From Bacteroidota bacterium (lineage in GTDB: Bacteria; Bacteroidota; Bacteroidia; Chitinophagales; S012-47): 42,807 bases of DNA. Shown piece after piece: positions 34,523 to 42,807 of the stretch. Position 1 is the stretch's first letter. Each line of letters opens with the position of its first letter. The position numbers were made by a program, and so were the translations under genes. The notes under the pieces are model-generated. The model was given only the letters and a program-made list of their open reading frames with translations. It was not told the origin of the DNA and ran no database searches. Location of the stretch: contig JAJRWN010000136.1 in assembly GCA_024276745.1 (NCBI GenBank), positions 1 to 42,807 of the forward strand, written 5' to 3'.

Positions 34523-35892
34523 TTTTCTTCCTCTTGTTGAGCTATAAAATTTTCTTTTATCAATCCTACCATGCTGTCTATATCACCGGCACCCACAATC
34601 AATAGTATTTCCGGCCTGATGATATTGAGACTGTCTAATATTTTGGATTTTTCAATCAGCATTTTAACGGCCGTCTGAAGCCTTTTGAGTATCAATATTG
34701 AACTAATTCCCTTTGTAGATTTCTCTCGTGCGGCATAAATGGGCAATAAAAGCACTTCATCAGCCAGATTTAAAGCGTCTGCAAATGCTTGATACATATC
34801 TTTTGTTCTACTATATAAATGAGGTTGAAAAAGAACACTTACTCTCCGATGAGGATGGAGCAATTTTACTGATTCTATCAGTGCTTCAATTTCTTTCGGA
34901 TGATGTGCATAATCATTGATAACAAGCAAACCCGGCCGATCGAGAATGATGTCGAATCTTCTTTCAATACCTTCGAAATCTTCCAGGGTAGATGACATAG
35001 CACTGCATTTAATACCTGTATGTTGAGCGCTTACAATGGCTGCCATCGTATTTTCAACATTATACTTTCCTGATAATGACGTTTGTACCCTGCTTAAACG
35101 CTTCCCTTTGTAATTGATATAATAACTTGTTTTACCGCTTTGTAATACAAGATCGCTTGCCGAATAGTCGGCTGAAGGATTTTCAATCGCATAAGTTTGA
35201 TGTTTTATCCCTTTTTCGCCAGCATCGAGTTTCAAACCTTGTTTTGAAATCAAAATCCCTCCCGGTTTCATCTTGCCCAGAAATTCAGAAAAAGAGTAGT
35301 GTAAAGCTTTTTCCGATTTATAGACATCCAAATGATCAGCATCGATAGCGGTTATAATGGCTATATCAGGTTCCAAAGCCAGAAAAGAACGATCGTATTC
35401 ATCAGCTTCCACAACAAAAATCTGATCATCGCCCGCCACAAAATTGCTTTTATAGTTTTTCATAATTCCTCCTATCAATGCGGTGCATTTAATGCCGTGC
35501 TGCCGGAGTAAATAAGTAATCATAGCGGATACACTGGTTTTGCCGTGAGAGCCGGCCACGGCAATGGTAAACTTGCCGCGACTGATTTCACCAAGCATAA
35601 CAGCCCGTTTCTTCATAAGGGTATGAGCATTGAGAAAGTATTGAAACAAAAGATTCTCTTCCGGTATGGCCGGAGTATATACGACTAGATCTGCTTGCCA
35701 TGGAATTTGAGCAATGTCCGCTTGAAATTGTATGGATACGCCTTCTTCCATCAGGCTATCGGTAATCTTAGATGGATTCTGATCGTAACCTGAAACCTGC
35801 AAGCCTTTGGACAAAAAATAGCGTGCCAAGGCACTCATTCCAATACCTCCTATGCCCAGCATAAAAATCCGGTGTATTTTTTTTAAATCCAT
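34519..35892 (-). CDS. murC: UDP-N-acetylmuramate--L-alanine ligase MurC
   Basis: A 457-residue Mur ligase adding the first alanine of the peptide stem to UDP-MurNAc in the cytoplasm. The N-terminal Rossmann-like domain starts with FMLGIGGIGMSALA, the ATP-binding motif GSHGKTSVS is at 114-122, VVEADEYDRSF and ITAIDADHLDVY follow in the central domain, and INDYAHHPKEI marks the C-terminal domain. These are MurC-specific forms of the motifs. It begins immediately after murG (no gap) and overlaps ftsQ by 4 bases. Confidence 0.97.
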   Translation of the reverse strand: MDLKKIHRIFMLGIGGIGMSALARYFLSKGLQVSGYDQNPSKITDSLMEEGVSIQFQADIAQIPWQADLVVYTPAIPEENLLFQYFLNAHTLMKKRAVMLGEISRGKFTIAVAGSHGKTSVSAMITYLLRQHGIKCTALIGGIMKNYKSNFVAGDDQIFVVEADEYDRSFLALEPDIAIITAIDADHLDVYKSEKALHYSFSEFLGKMKPGGILISKQGLKLDAGEKGIKHQTYAIENPSADYSASDLVLQSGKTSYYINYKGKRLSRVQTSLSGKYNVENTMAAIVSAQHTGIKCSAMSSTLEDFEGIERRFDIILDRPGLLVINDYAHHPKEIEALIESVKLLHPHRRVSVLFQPHLYSRTKDMYQAFADALNLADEVLLLPIYAAREKSTKGISSILILKRLQTAVKMLIEKSKILDSLNIIRPEILLIVGAGDIDSMVGLIKENFIAQQEEEK

Positions 35893-37035
35893 TTATCCAA
35901 TCAGAATATTTTGATCTTGATTTTGATATTTTTCAATCATTTTTATAAGCTCATTAGCAATATCGTCAGCAGCATCAGGTAAGGCCATTTTCCTAATATT
36001 TGCCGATAATTTTAATTGTAATTCACGATTGTTATTCAAATCAATAATTGCATTTGTTAAATCTTTTTTTGCAGAACCATCTTCAACGAGCAAAGCAGCA
36101 TCGAAATCGACCAAAGACATGGCATTTTTCGTTTGGTGGTCTTCGGCCACATTGGGTGATGGGACCAGAATTACGGGTTTAGCAAGCAAGCATAATTCCG
36201 ATATAGTAAGTGCACCTGCACGGGCTACAATGATATCGGCACTGGCATAAGCCAGATTCATTTCAGAGATAAAAGATCTGATGCGCACATTCTTTTTGTA
36301 TTGCTGAATAAGATGCTGATAGGCTGGCATATACAGCTTTCCACACTGCCATATTAGCTGCATATTATTTTCGGTAAGTTGATCCAGGCCGGCAGCAATA
36401 CTTTCGTTAATAGTACGTGCTCCCAGGCTGCCACCTAAGACCAATACCAATGTTTTTTCAGCATCCAAATCAAATGTCCTGACTGCTTCCTGTTTATCCA
36501 GCATGATGTTTGTAATATCGGCCCGTACCGGATTACCGGTTTTAAGAATCTTTCTTTGATCGAAAAAGCGATCCATACCATCATAAGCAACACATATTTT
36601 TGAAGCTTTTGATGCCAGTATTTTATTGGTGATACCCGGATACGAATTTTGTTCCTGTATCATAACCGGGATACCTTTTCGGGCAGCCATAAAAAGTAAA
36701 GGACCGCTTGCATAGCCACCTACACCTATTGCTGCATCAGGTTTGAATTTCCTAATAATCCGGATTGATTTTAGCAGGCTAAAAAGTACCTTAAAAGGAA
36801 ATACCAGATTTTTTAAACTTAATTTTCGTTGAAATCCACTTATCCATAAACCTTCAATTTTATAACCTGCAGCCGGTACTTTCTCCATTTCCAGCTTTCC
36901 TTTGGCACCAACAAATAACAATTCACAACCTGGATATAGTTTGTTCAGACTATTTCCTATGGCAATAGCCGGAAAAACATGTCCTCCGGTTCCGCCACCA
37001 CTTATAATAATATTATATTTTCTTTGTGTAGTCAT
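35893..37035 (-). CDS. murG: UDP-N-acetylglucosamine--MurNAc-pentapeptide transferase MurG
   Basis: A 380-residue GT28-family glycosyltransferase that converts lipid I to lipid II at the inner face of the cytoplasmic membrane. The glycine-rich N-terminal loop GGGTGGH is at 13-19, a second loop reads GVGGYASGPL, and the C-terminal UDP-GlcNAc site includes LGGSLGARTINES, ARAGALTISEL and PSPNVAEDHQTKNA. Length is close to the E. coli protein (355). Its start codon overlaps the ftsW stop by 4 bases, and murC follows directly. Confidence 0.97.
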   Translation of the reverse strand: MTTQRKYNIIISGGGTGGHVFPAIAIGNSLNKLYPGCELLFVGAKGKLEMEKVPAAGYKIEGLWISGFQRKLSLKNLVFPFKVLFSLLKSIRIIRKFKPDAAIGVGGYASGPLLFMAARKGIPVMIQEQNSYPGITNKILASKASKICVAYDGMDRFFDQRKILKTGNPVRADITNIMLDKQEAVRTFDLDAEKTLVLVLGGSLGARTINESIAAGLDQLTENNMQLIWQCGKLYMPAYQHLIQQYKKNVRIRSFISEMNLAYASADIIVARAGALTISELCLLAKPVILVPSPNVAEDHQTKNAMSLVDFDAALLVEDGSAKKDLTNAIIDLNNNRELQLKLSANIRKMALPDAADDIANELIKMIEKYQNQDQNILIG

Positions 37036-38216
37036 GCAGGTTTTATTAAAGTATTAAGTGCTTCATGTTGTAATTCACCGGGAAGCGTTTCATCTTCCTG
37101 TTCAGCTTTCCGGCTGACGCTGAGGATAATGCCAATAGATAAACTTGTAAACCAAATGGAAGTGCCTCCCATACTAACCAAAGGAAGTGTAAGCCCTGTG
37201 ACCGGTAAAAGGTTGACAGCAACCCCCATATTGATAAATGCCTGAATGACCAGACTAATACTTAAACCAATGGCCATAAAAGCGCCAAAAGTGCCGGGAC
37301 TTTTTAATACAATACGGATACATCTTAACAGAAAAAGCAAATAAAGCACTATCAGTAATATGCCTCCTATCAAACCATACTCTTCAAGAATGATGGAAAA
37401 AATAAAATCTGAATACGGATGTGGTAAAAAATTACGCTGTGTACTGTTGCCGGGTCCTTTACCAAATAAACCTCCCTCAGCGATAGCGATTTTTGATTGT
37501 TGCACCTGATAAGGAATATCCGTTTTATTCGAAAATTCTTCAATTCGGGTAGTCCATGTTTTGAAACGCCCAACCTCAGGAAAAGAATAGGCAAGCAAAA
37601 TGACCAGGGTAATGACAGCTGCACCTGCTATGACGGTTCCAAACAAAAATGTCCAACGTATTCTGCCGATAAAAAGAATCAGTAAGCAGGTAAAAAACAA
37701 AACGGCAGCACTTGAAAAATCTGCAGGAGCAATGAGTAAACAAACCAAAGCAATGATTGAAATAATGGGAAGAAAACCTTGTTTAAAATTTTTTACTTCA
37801 TCTTGATGCCGGGTAAGATATCTTGCCGTAAACATAATTAAAGCAAGTTTGGCCAAGTCGGAAGTCTGAAAAGATAAATTGATACCCGGTAAAGTAATCC
37901 AGCGCTTTGCTTCATTTATATCGGAACCTAGCAATAAGGTTACAATAAGTAAAGGAATGGAAAGAAGCAGCAACAGCTGAGCCACTCTGGAATAAATTCG
38001 ATAATCGGCAAGATGAGCAATATACATAATCAATAAACCCAAGGCCAAAAGAGAAAAATGCTTCAGCAAGTAATATTCGGTATTACCTGCATGATACCGG
38101 TATGCCAATGTACCCGTTGAGCTGTAAACCGCCAATAGCGATACCAGCGACAAAAGGATTACGATAAGCCAAATCCATCTGTCACCCTGTATTTTTGATG
38201 TTATCCCTTTTAGCAT
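37032..38216 (-). CDS. ftsW: SEDS-family septal glycosyltransferase FtsW
   Basis: A 394-residue polytopic protein with about ten transmembrane helices. The SEDS signature is visible as ISLVIQAFINMGVAVNLLPVTGLTLPLVSMGG near the C-terminal helices (about 335-367), and the large extracytoplasmic loop contains GKGPGNSTQRNFLPHPYSDFIFS, where the proposed catalytic aspartate of SEDS enzymes falls. It polymerises lipid II with the cognate transpeptidase FtsI, encoded upstream in this cluster. It begins 11 bases after murD and overlaps murG by 4 bases. Confidence 0.96.
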   Translation of the reverse strand: MLKGITSKIQGDRWIWLIVILLSLVSLLAVYSSTGTLAYRYHAGNTEYYLLKHFSLLALGLLIMYIAHLADYRIYSRVAQLLLLLSIPLLIVTLLLGSDINEAKRWITLPGINLSFQTSDLAKLALIMFTARYLTRHQDEVKNFKQGFLPIISIIALVCLLIAPADFSSAAVLFFTCLLILFIGRIRWTFLFGTVIAGAAVITLVILLAYSFPEVGRFKTWTTRIEEFSNKTDIPYQVQQSKIAIAEGGLFGKGPGNSTQRNFLPHPYSDFIFSIILEEYGLIGGILLIVLYLLFLLRCIRIVLKSPGTFGAFMAIGLSISLVIQAFINMGVAVNLLPVTGLTLPLVSMGGTSIWFTSLSIGIILSVSRKAEQEDETLPGELQHEALNTLIKPA

Positions 38217-38227
38217 CCTTCAACAAT

Positions 38228-39577
38228 TTATAATTGAATTACCTGCTCTTTAAACTGATCACCGCGATCTTCATAGTTTTCGAATAAATCGAAACTGGCA
38301 CAGGCCGGTGAAAGCAATACGATATCGCCTCTTTCGGCCAAATCAAAAGCCATTCGAACTGCTTCGGACATACTCTGTGTATTCATCAGCAAGTCCACCC
38401 GGTTCGAAAAAGCTTCGTGTAAATGGCGATTGTCAAGTCCCAAACAAACAATGGCTTTTACTTTCTGACTGACCAGTGTTTTCAAAGATTCGTAATCATT
38501 TCCCTTGTTGATACCGCCTGCAATCCAAACCACAGGAGCATCGGCCGATTCGAGTGCATACCAGGTTGAATTCACATTGGTAGCTTTCGAATCGTTGATA
38601 AAACGTACGTTTCCAATGGTAGCCACACTTTCGAGCCGGTGAGGAAGTCCTTTGAAATCCTGCATACTTTCTCTAACCATATCTTTCCTGATTTCGTAAA
38701 TCCGGCTCACAATACCGGCAGCCATAGTGTTGTAAACATTGTGTTTTCCTTGTAATGTCAGTTCTTTTAAAGGCATCTTAAATATGTTTTTATTGAATTG
38801 AATAAATATGTTTTCATGATCAAGCCATGCATCAGTTTGTTTGTCTTTATTAATTGAAAAAGCCATGCATTGGGCTTTCATTTTATGGACTTTCAGATAA
38901 TCAAGTGTTTGTTGATCATCGGCAGAGTAGATAAAAAAGTCTTTTTGATTTTGATTTAAAGCAATTCTAAATTTCGACTCCGTATAAGCAGTCATATCAT
39001 TTTGATATCGATCAAGATGATCAGGAGTAATGTTGAGCAATACCGCTACATCGGGTTTAAATAGTTTGATTCCATCGAGTTGAAATGAACTGAGCTCAAG
39101 AATAAATATTTTATAATCACGGTTCAGTAATTTGCGGGCGAAACTAATGCCCATATTTCCGGCCATTGCCACATCATATCCGGCCCTTTTGAATATATGA
39201 TAGGTTAAATGAGTAGTAGTGGTTTTCCCGTTGGAACCCGTTATAGCCACGATAGAAGCATTGCTGTACCATGCAGCAAATTCTATTTCGGAAATAACAG
39301 GAATATCATGATCAATCGCTTGTTTGATTACCGGAATAGTATCGGGAATACCGGGACTTTTCAAAATAAAATTCGCTTGTAAAATTTTATCTGTTGTATG
39401 CTTACCCGATTCAAAATCAATCGCTGAATCTTCAAGTTCTTTTTGATAATGAGCTTGTATTTGACCGGCATCGGAAACAAAAACCCGATAGCCTTTCTGT
39501 TTTCCGAGCAAAGCAGCTCCTACCCCACTTTCGCCTGCTCCAAGTATCACCATATTTTTACCCCATTCCTTTTTCAT
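38228..39577 (-). CDS. murD: UDP-N-acetylmuramoyl-L-alanine--D-glutamate ligase MurD
   Basis: A 449-residue Mur ligase that adds D-glutamate, the second stem residue. N-terminal VILGAGESGVGAALL (10-24) is the UDP-binding start, the ATP loop GSNGKTTTT is at 114-122, LELSSFQLD and NITPDHLDRY lie in the central domain, and INDSKATNVNSTWYAL with WIAGGINKGNDY marks the C-terminal domain. Length matches the family. It lies 1 base downstream of mraY. Confidence 0.97.
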   Translation of the reverse strand: MKKEWGKNMVILGAGESGVGAALLGKQKGYRVFVSDAGQIQAHYQKELEDSAIDFESGKHTTDKILQANFILKSPGIPDTIPVIKQAIDHDIPVISEIEFAAWYSNASIVAITGSNGKTTTTHLTYHIFKRAGYDVAMAGNMGISFARKLLNRDYKIFILELSSFQLDGIKLFKPDVAVLLNITPDHLDRYQNDMTAYTESKFRIALNQNQKDFFIYSADDQQTLDYLKVHKMKAQCMAFSINKDKQTDAWLDHENIFIQFNKNIFKMPLKELTLQGKHNVYNTMAAGIVSRIYEIRKDMVRESMQDFKGLPHRLESVATIGNVRFINDSKATNVNSTWYALESADAPVVWIAGGINKGNDYESLKTLVSQKVKAIVCLGLDNRHLHEAFSNRVDLLMNTQSMSEAVRMAFDLAERGDIVLLSPACASFDLFENYEDRGDQFKEQVIQL

Positions 39578-39578
39578 C

Positions 39579-40877
39579 CTATCTTATTTTCAGCGTTATA
39601 ATGGTGACTACAGCAAGTAAAATCCCGATAATCCAGAAACGAACTACGATTTTGCTTTCGGGCAGTCCTGCTTTTTGATAATGATGGTGCAAAGGCGACA
39701 TACGGAAAATGCGTCTTCCTTCACCATATTTTCGTTTGGTATATTTAAACCAGGCTACCTGCAAGACCACCGATAAATTCTCCATCAGGAATATGCCGCA
39801 CATCAGTGGAATAAGTAATTCTTTGCGTAATACAATGGCCAATGTGGCAATAATACCACCCAAGGCCAAACTACCGGTATCTCCCATAAATATGCTTGCC
39901 GGATAAGCATTGTACCAAAGAAAACCGATACATGCACCCACCAAAGCGGCCGAGAAAATCACCAACTCGGCCGACTCGGGGATGTACATGATATTGAGAT
40001 AATTTGCTAAAATGACATTGCCCGATACATAGGCAAATACTAAAAGCGTAAATACATTGATAGCCGATACACCTGTGGCTAATCCATCCAAACCGTCAGT
40101 AAGATTGGCACCGTTCGATACGGCCGTTATAATAAGAATGATAATGGGTATAAAAACAATCCATACCCAATTAGGATGACGGTGGGTGAACAAAGCAATG
40201 ATGCTGCCATAATCAAATTCATTGTTTTTGGTAAAAGGTATGGTAGTTTTGGTAGAATGTACATCGTGGCTCAGCCAATGTCCCTGACCATCTTCCACTC
40301 CTTTACCTTCAATTACTTTACCGGACGATGGAAAACTTTTAATAAATCCACCAAGCGGTTCGCCCTGCTCCATGTTGTACACATAGATGTGCGAAAAATC
40401 GCGAACTTTTACCTGATTGCTAAAGTAGAATGTGAGCCCTATTATAAGCCCCAATGAAACTTGCCCAAGAATTTTAAATTTTCCTCTCAGACCTTTTTTG
40501 TCCTTTTTAAAAACTTTAATATAATCATCCAGAAAGCCAATGATTCCCATCCAGACAGTGACAACCAGCAGAAGGATAATATAGATATTGTTGAGCTGTG
40601 CGAATAGTAAAACGGGGATAATCAATGCCCCCAAAATGATGAGTCCACCCATTGTGGGTGTACCGTTTTTATCGGCTTCTCCGGCTAAACCCAAATCCCG
40701 TACGGTTTCACCAATTTGTTTCTTTTGAAGAAAATAGACAATATGCTTTCCAAAAACCATCGATATCAGCAGAGAGCTGATGATGGCCATGGCAGCCCGG
40801 AAGGTAATAGACTGGAACAGATGTGAACCGGGTATATCGTAAAATTTATCGAGCCAATGTATTAAGTGATAAAACAT
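39579..40877 (-). CDS. mraY: Phospho-N-acetylmuramoyl-pentapeptide-transferase MraY
   Basis: A 432-residue inner-membrane enzyme that makes lipid I from UDP-MurNAc-pentapeptide and undecaprenyl phosphate. Conserved elements are GTPTMGGL, the Asp pair in [31 protein letters not shown] and the histidine cluster MSPLHHHYQ. It has about ten transmembrane helices. It is about 70 residues longer than the E. coli enzyme (360), mostly because of a polar stretch at roughly residues 162-232, between helices after [12 protein letters not shown], that is typical of Bacteroidota MraY as I recall. The start codon shares one base with the murE stop (TAATG). Confidence 0.97.
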   Translation of the reverse strand: MFYHLIHWLDKFYDIPGSHLFQSITFRAAMAIISSLLISMVFGKHIVYFLQKKQIGETVRDLGLAGEADKNGTPTMGGLIILGALIIPVLLFAQLNNIYIILLLVVTVWMGIIGFLDDYIKVFKKDKKGLRGKFKILGQVSLGLIIGLTFYFSNQVKVRDFSHIYVYNMEQGEPLGGFIKSFPSSGKVIEGKGVEDGQGHWLSHDVHSTKTTIPFTKNNEFDYGSIIALFTHRHPNWVWIVFIPIIILIITAVSNGANLTDGLDGLATGVSAINVFTLLVFAYVSGNVILANYLNIMYIPESAELVIFSAALVGACIGFLWYNAYPASIFMGDTGSLALGGIIATLAIVLRKELLIPLMCGIFLMENLSVVLQVAWFKYTKRKYGEGRRIFRMSPLHHHYQKAGLPESKIVVRFWIIGILLAVVTIITLKIR

Positions 40878-42343
40878 TATTTGTTCAGTTTTAAAAATGC
40901 ATCTAACAAAACTTCCTTATCGTTGAAGTGAATCCGGTTACCTTTGATTTCCTGATAATTTTCGTGCCCTTTGCCGGCAAGCAAAATGATATCTCCGGCA
41001 TTGGCAATACCTACCGCGGTATAGATTGCTTCTTTTCTGTTTTCAATCGTAATGGTGTGGGCACTGAGCACAGGATCGAGCCCGTGTTTCATGTCTTCCA
41101 AAATGCTTAGAGGATCTTCACCCCTTGGATTATCGCTGGTGAAAATGCTGCGATTGCTTAAGCCGGCCGAAACTCTTGCCATTAAAGGTCTTTTGCTTTT
41201 ATCCCGGTCACCTCCACAGCCAATAACACAAATTATCTGCTGGTCTGCGCTTTTAACTTCCGTTATGGTATTCAATACATTTTTAAGTGCATCGGGAGTA
41301 TGTGCATAATCAATAATACCCACTATTTTCTCCTTCGGTGATAAATGGGTTTCGAAGCGTCCGGGAGCACCTTGTAAAGCACTTAATTGTTCCAAAACCT
41401 CATCAGGTTTTGCTTCCATAAGGCATGATGCGGCATAGACCGCCATCAGATTGGAAGCATTGAAGCGGCCCACCAATGGGGTATAGAACTCTATATCCCC
41501 AATCATCATCTTAAGGCCTGTAAATTCATGCTCAAGAATTTGTGCATTATAATCGCCCCGGCCTTGCAAACTGTAGGCATGTTGCTGAGCGCTACAATTT
41601 TGAAGCATAACTTCTCCATTCTTTTCATCTGCATTGCTCAGTGCAAATGCTTTGGGTGATAAGCCATCGAAGAATGATTTCTTTACACTCAGATAGGTTT
41701 TAAAATCTTGGTGATAATCGAGATGATCATGAGTAATATTGGTAAATATTCCACCATCAAAATCAAGACCTTCTATCCGGTTTTGTTCAAGAGCATGCGA
41801 ACTTACTTCCATAAAGCAATGGCTGCAACCTGCATCAAGCATATCGGCCAATAATTGATTAATTTGAATAGGATCGGGAGTAGTATGAGTAGCTGCTATT
41901 ACTCGATGATGCACCCGGTTAACTACAGTGGATATGAGCCCAGCGGGATAACCCAAAGCTTCGAATAACTGATACAGCAAGGTTACGATAGTGGTTTTTC
42001 CGTTGGTACCCGTCACCCCGATAAGCATGATTGATTTTGATGGATAATCAAACCATGCAGAGGCCATTCGGGCCAAAGCGCTGCGCGAATTTTTTACCCT
42101 GACCCAAACTATACCGTCTCTCAATTTCTTTGGAAACGATTCACAAATAATAGCTTTTGCTCCTTGTTGTACGGCTAAATCAATATATTGATGGCCATCT
42201 TGTTCAACACCTTTGATGGCAATAAATACAAAACCCGTAGTGGTTGTTCTCGAATCGAATGAAAGACCTTTTACATCAACAGAAGTTTCTCCCCTGATTT
42301 CCAGAGGCTTCACATCCTTCAATATATCGCTTAGCCGTTTCAT
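40877..42343 (-). CDS. murE: UDP-N-acetylmuramoyl-tripeptide synthetase MurE (meso-diaminopimelate type)
   Basis: A 488-residue Mur ligase adding the third stem residue. The ATP motif is [15 protein letters not shown], followed by [23 protein letters not shown] and [10 protein letters not shown]. The substrate-specificity loop reads SDNPRGEDP; the DNPR form is the one associated with meso-diaminopimelate rather than lysine, so the peptidoglycan is predicted to be of the mDAP type. The gene overlaps ftsI by 4 bases and mraY by 1. murF is not in this cluster, as is usual in the phylum. Confidence 0.97.
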   Translation of the reverse strand: MKRLSDILKDVKPLEIRGETSVDVKGLSFDSRTTTTGFVFIAIKGVEQDGHQYIDLAVQQGAKAIICESFPKKLRDGIVWVRVKNSRSALARMASAWFDYPSKSIMLIGVTGTNGKTTIVTLLYQLFEALGYPAGLISTVVNRVHHRVIAATHTTPDPIQINQLLADMLDAGCSHCFMEVSSHALEQNRIEGLDFDGGIFTNITHDHLDYHQDFKTYLSVKKSFFDGLSPKAFALSNADEKNGEVMLQNCSAQQHAYSLQGRGDYNAQILEHEFTGLKMMIGDIEFYTPLVGRFNASNLMAVYAASCLMEAKPDEVLEQLSALQGAPGRFETHLSPKEKIVGIIDYAHTPDALKNVLNTITEVKSADQQIICVIGCGGDRDKSKRPLMARVSAGLSNRSIFTSDNPRGEDPLSILEDMKHGLDPVLSAHTITIENRKEAIYTAVGIANAGDIILLAGKGHENYQEIKGNRIHFNDKEVLLDAFLKLNK

Positions 42344-42807
42344 CCAAGTTCAATTTTTATAATCATACCGGGCTCAACGCGCACACCGGGTTGAATAGAT
42401 TGTCTGACCACTTTTCCTTTACCGTTTATTTCAACTTTTAATCCCTGGCTTTCTAGCAAATACAAAGCATCGCGAAGGCCCATTTGATTCACATTGGGAA
42501 CAAGCTTATTGGAAGGCATTCTTGTTTTATTGATGCTGATAGTATCTCCGCTGGCGATCGTATATATCCATAAATCGGGTGTCGTCACTTTATAAGGAAT
42601 AGCCAATGTTTTATAGATAATTTCGAATTCAGGCTCAAATCCGCGGTTTACATAATGCTGTACCTTAGTACTGGAGGTATCAATTTTTCGGGCAAGATTT
42701 GGATCGCTGGTAAAGATTTTATCGGCTATTTCCTTAAAAACGGGAGCAGCTACCGAACTACCGTAATAAGCACCTGCCGATGGAGCCGATATCACAACAA
42801 TGCAGGA
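42340..42807 (-). CDS. ftsI: Penicillin-binding protein FtsI (PBP3) C-terminal part with PASTA domain, 5' end beyond window
   Basis: Only the last 155 residues are visible; the frame is open to the window edge, so the apparent GTG at 42795 is internal. The first ~40 residues (VVISAPSAGAYYGSSVAAPVFKEI) are the end of the transpeptidase domain. After a linker, the last ~65 residues (KLVPNVNQMGLRDALYLLE, then KVVRQSIQPGVRVEPG) form a PASTA domain, a feature of division PBPs in Bacteroidota. Position directly before murE supports FtsI, the septal transpeptidase partner of FtsW. The catalytic serine and other motifs lie outside the window. Confidence 0.93.
   Translation of the reverse strand, partial: SCIVVISAPSAGAYYGSSVAAPVFKEIADKIFTSDPNLARKIDTSSTKVQHYVNRGFEPEFEIIYKTLAIPYKVTTPDLWIYTIASGDTISINKTRMPSNKLVPNVNQMGLRDALYLLESQGLKVEINGKGKVVRQSIQPGVRVEPGMIIKIELG

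Noticed and set aside
42340-42795. Apparent complete 151-residue gene starting GTG at 42795
   Set aside because: The frame stays open to the window edge and the first residues are the middle of a transpeptidase domain, so it is the 3' part of ftsI, not a small gene.
1-42807. Mobile element, prophage, defence island or biosynthetic cluster
   Set aside because: No transposase, integrase, phage, restriction, toxin-antitoxin or CRISPR-associated gene was seen; gene content is core chromosomal and codon use looks uniform by eye.

Overview
The window looks like ordinary chromosome from a member of the Bacteroidota, possibly an uncultured Chitinophagales- or Sphingobacteriales-like lineage. The evidence is convergent. 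DNA is AT-rich. Promoter-like -7 boxes match TAnnTTTG, and starts lack Shine-Dalgarno sequences. There is a type IX secretion (T9SS) sorting tail and a TonB-dependent receptor with a carboxypeptidase-regulatory-like N-terminal domain. The cell-division cluster has Bacteroidota gene order with a PASTA-bearing FtsI. I saw no tRNA, rRNA, CRISPR, insertion sequence, prophage or defence genes, and almost every base is coding.

Layout. 1-3865 (-): a very large secreted adhesin-like protein running off the left edge. 4022-6647 (-): a 2-oxo acid dehydrogenase E2 subunit and cinA. 6962-8102 (+): a DUF4197 lipoprotein and a DoxX membrane protein. 8114-14607: an envelope block with lptD (-) divergent from amidase, MlaD/MCE and OstA-like genes (+). 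14600-17950 (-): a tightly overlapping operon of SAM hydroxide adenosyltransferase, antibiotic-monooxygenase-fold protein, aroB and aroA. 18001-18957 (+): phoH. 18970-22298 (-): a T9SS cargo protein and pruA. 22509-27060 (+): ftsK, lolA and lpdA. 27147-30854 (+): a TPP riboswitch, a TonB-dependent receptor and an MFS transporter, read as a thiamin-uptake operon. 30921-42807 (-): the division and cell-wall (dcw) cluster, transcribed ftsI-murE-mraY-murD-ftsW-murG-murC-ftsQ-ftsA-ftsZ; ftsI is cut by the right edge.

How the genes work together. Much of the window builds the cell envelope: peptidoglycan precursors and septation (dcw cluster, ftsK), peptidoglycan cleavage (amidase), LPS export (LptD, OstA-like), lipid trafficking (MlaD-like) and lipoprotein sorting (LolA). 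The rest is metabolism (shikimate pathway, proline catabolism, E2/E3 of 2-oxo acid dehydrogenases) and vitamin uptake.

I found no clearly new system. The points most worth a second look are the TPP-riboswitch operon with an MFS permease where PnuT is expected, an EPSP synthase with alanine at the position linked to glyphosate insensitivity, the palindromic divergent promoter between phoH and the aro operon, and the partial multi-domain adhesin. Identifications are from reading the sequence and from memory of the families; no database search was run.
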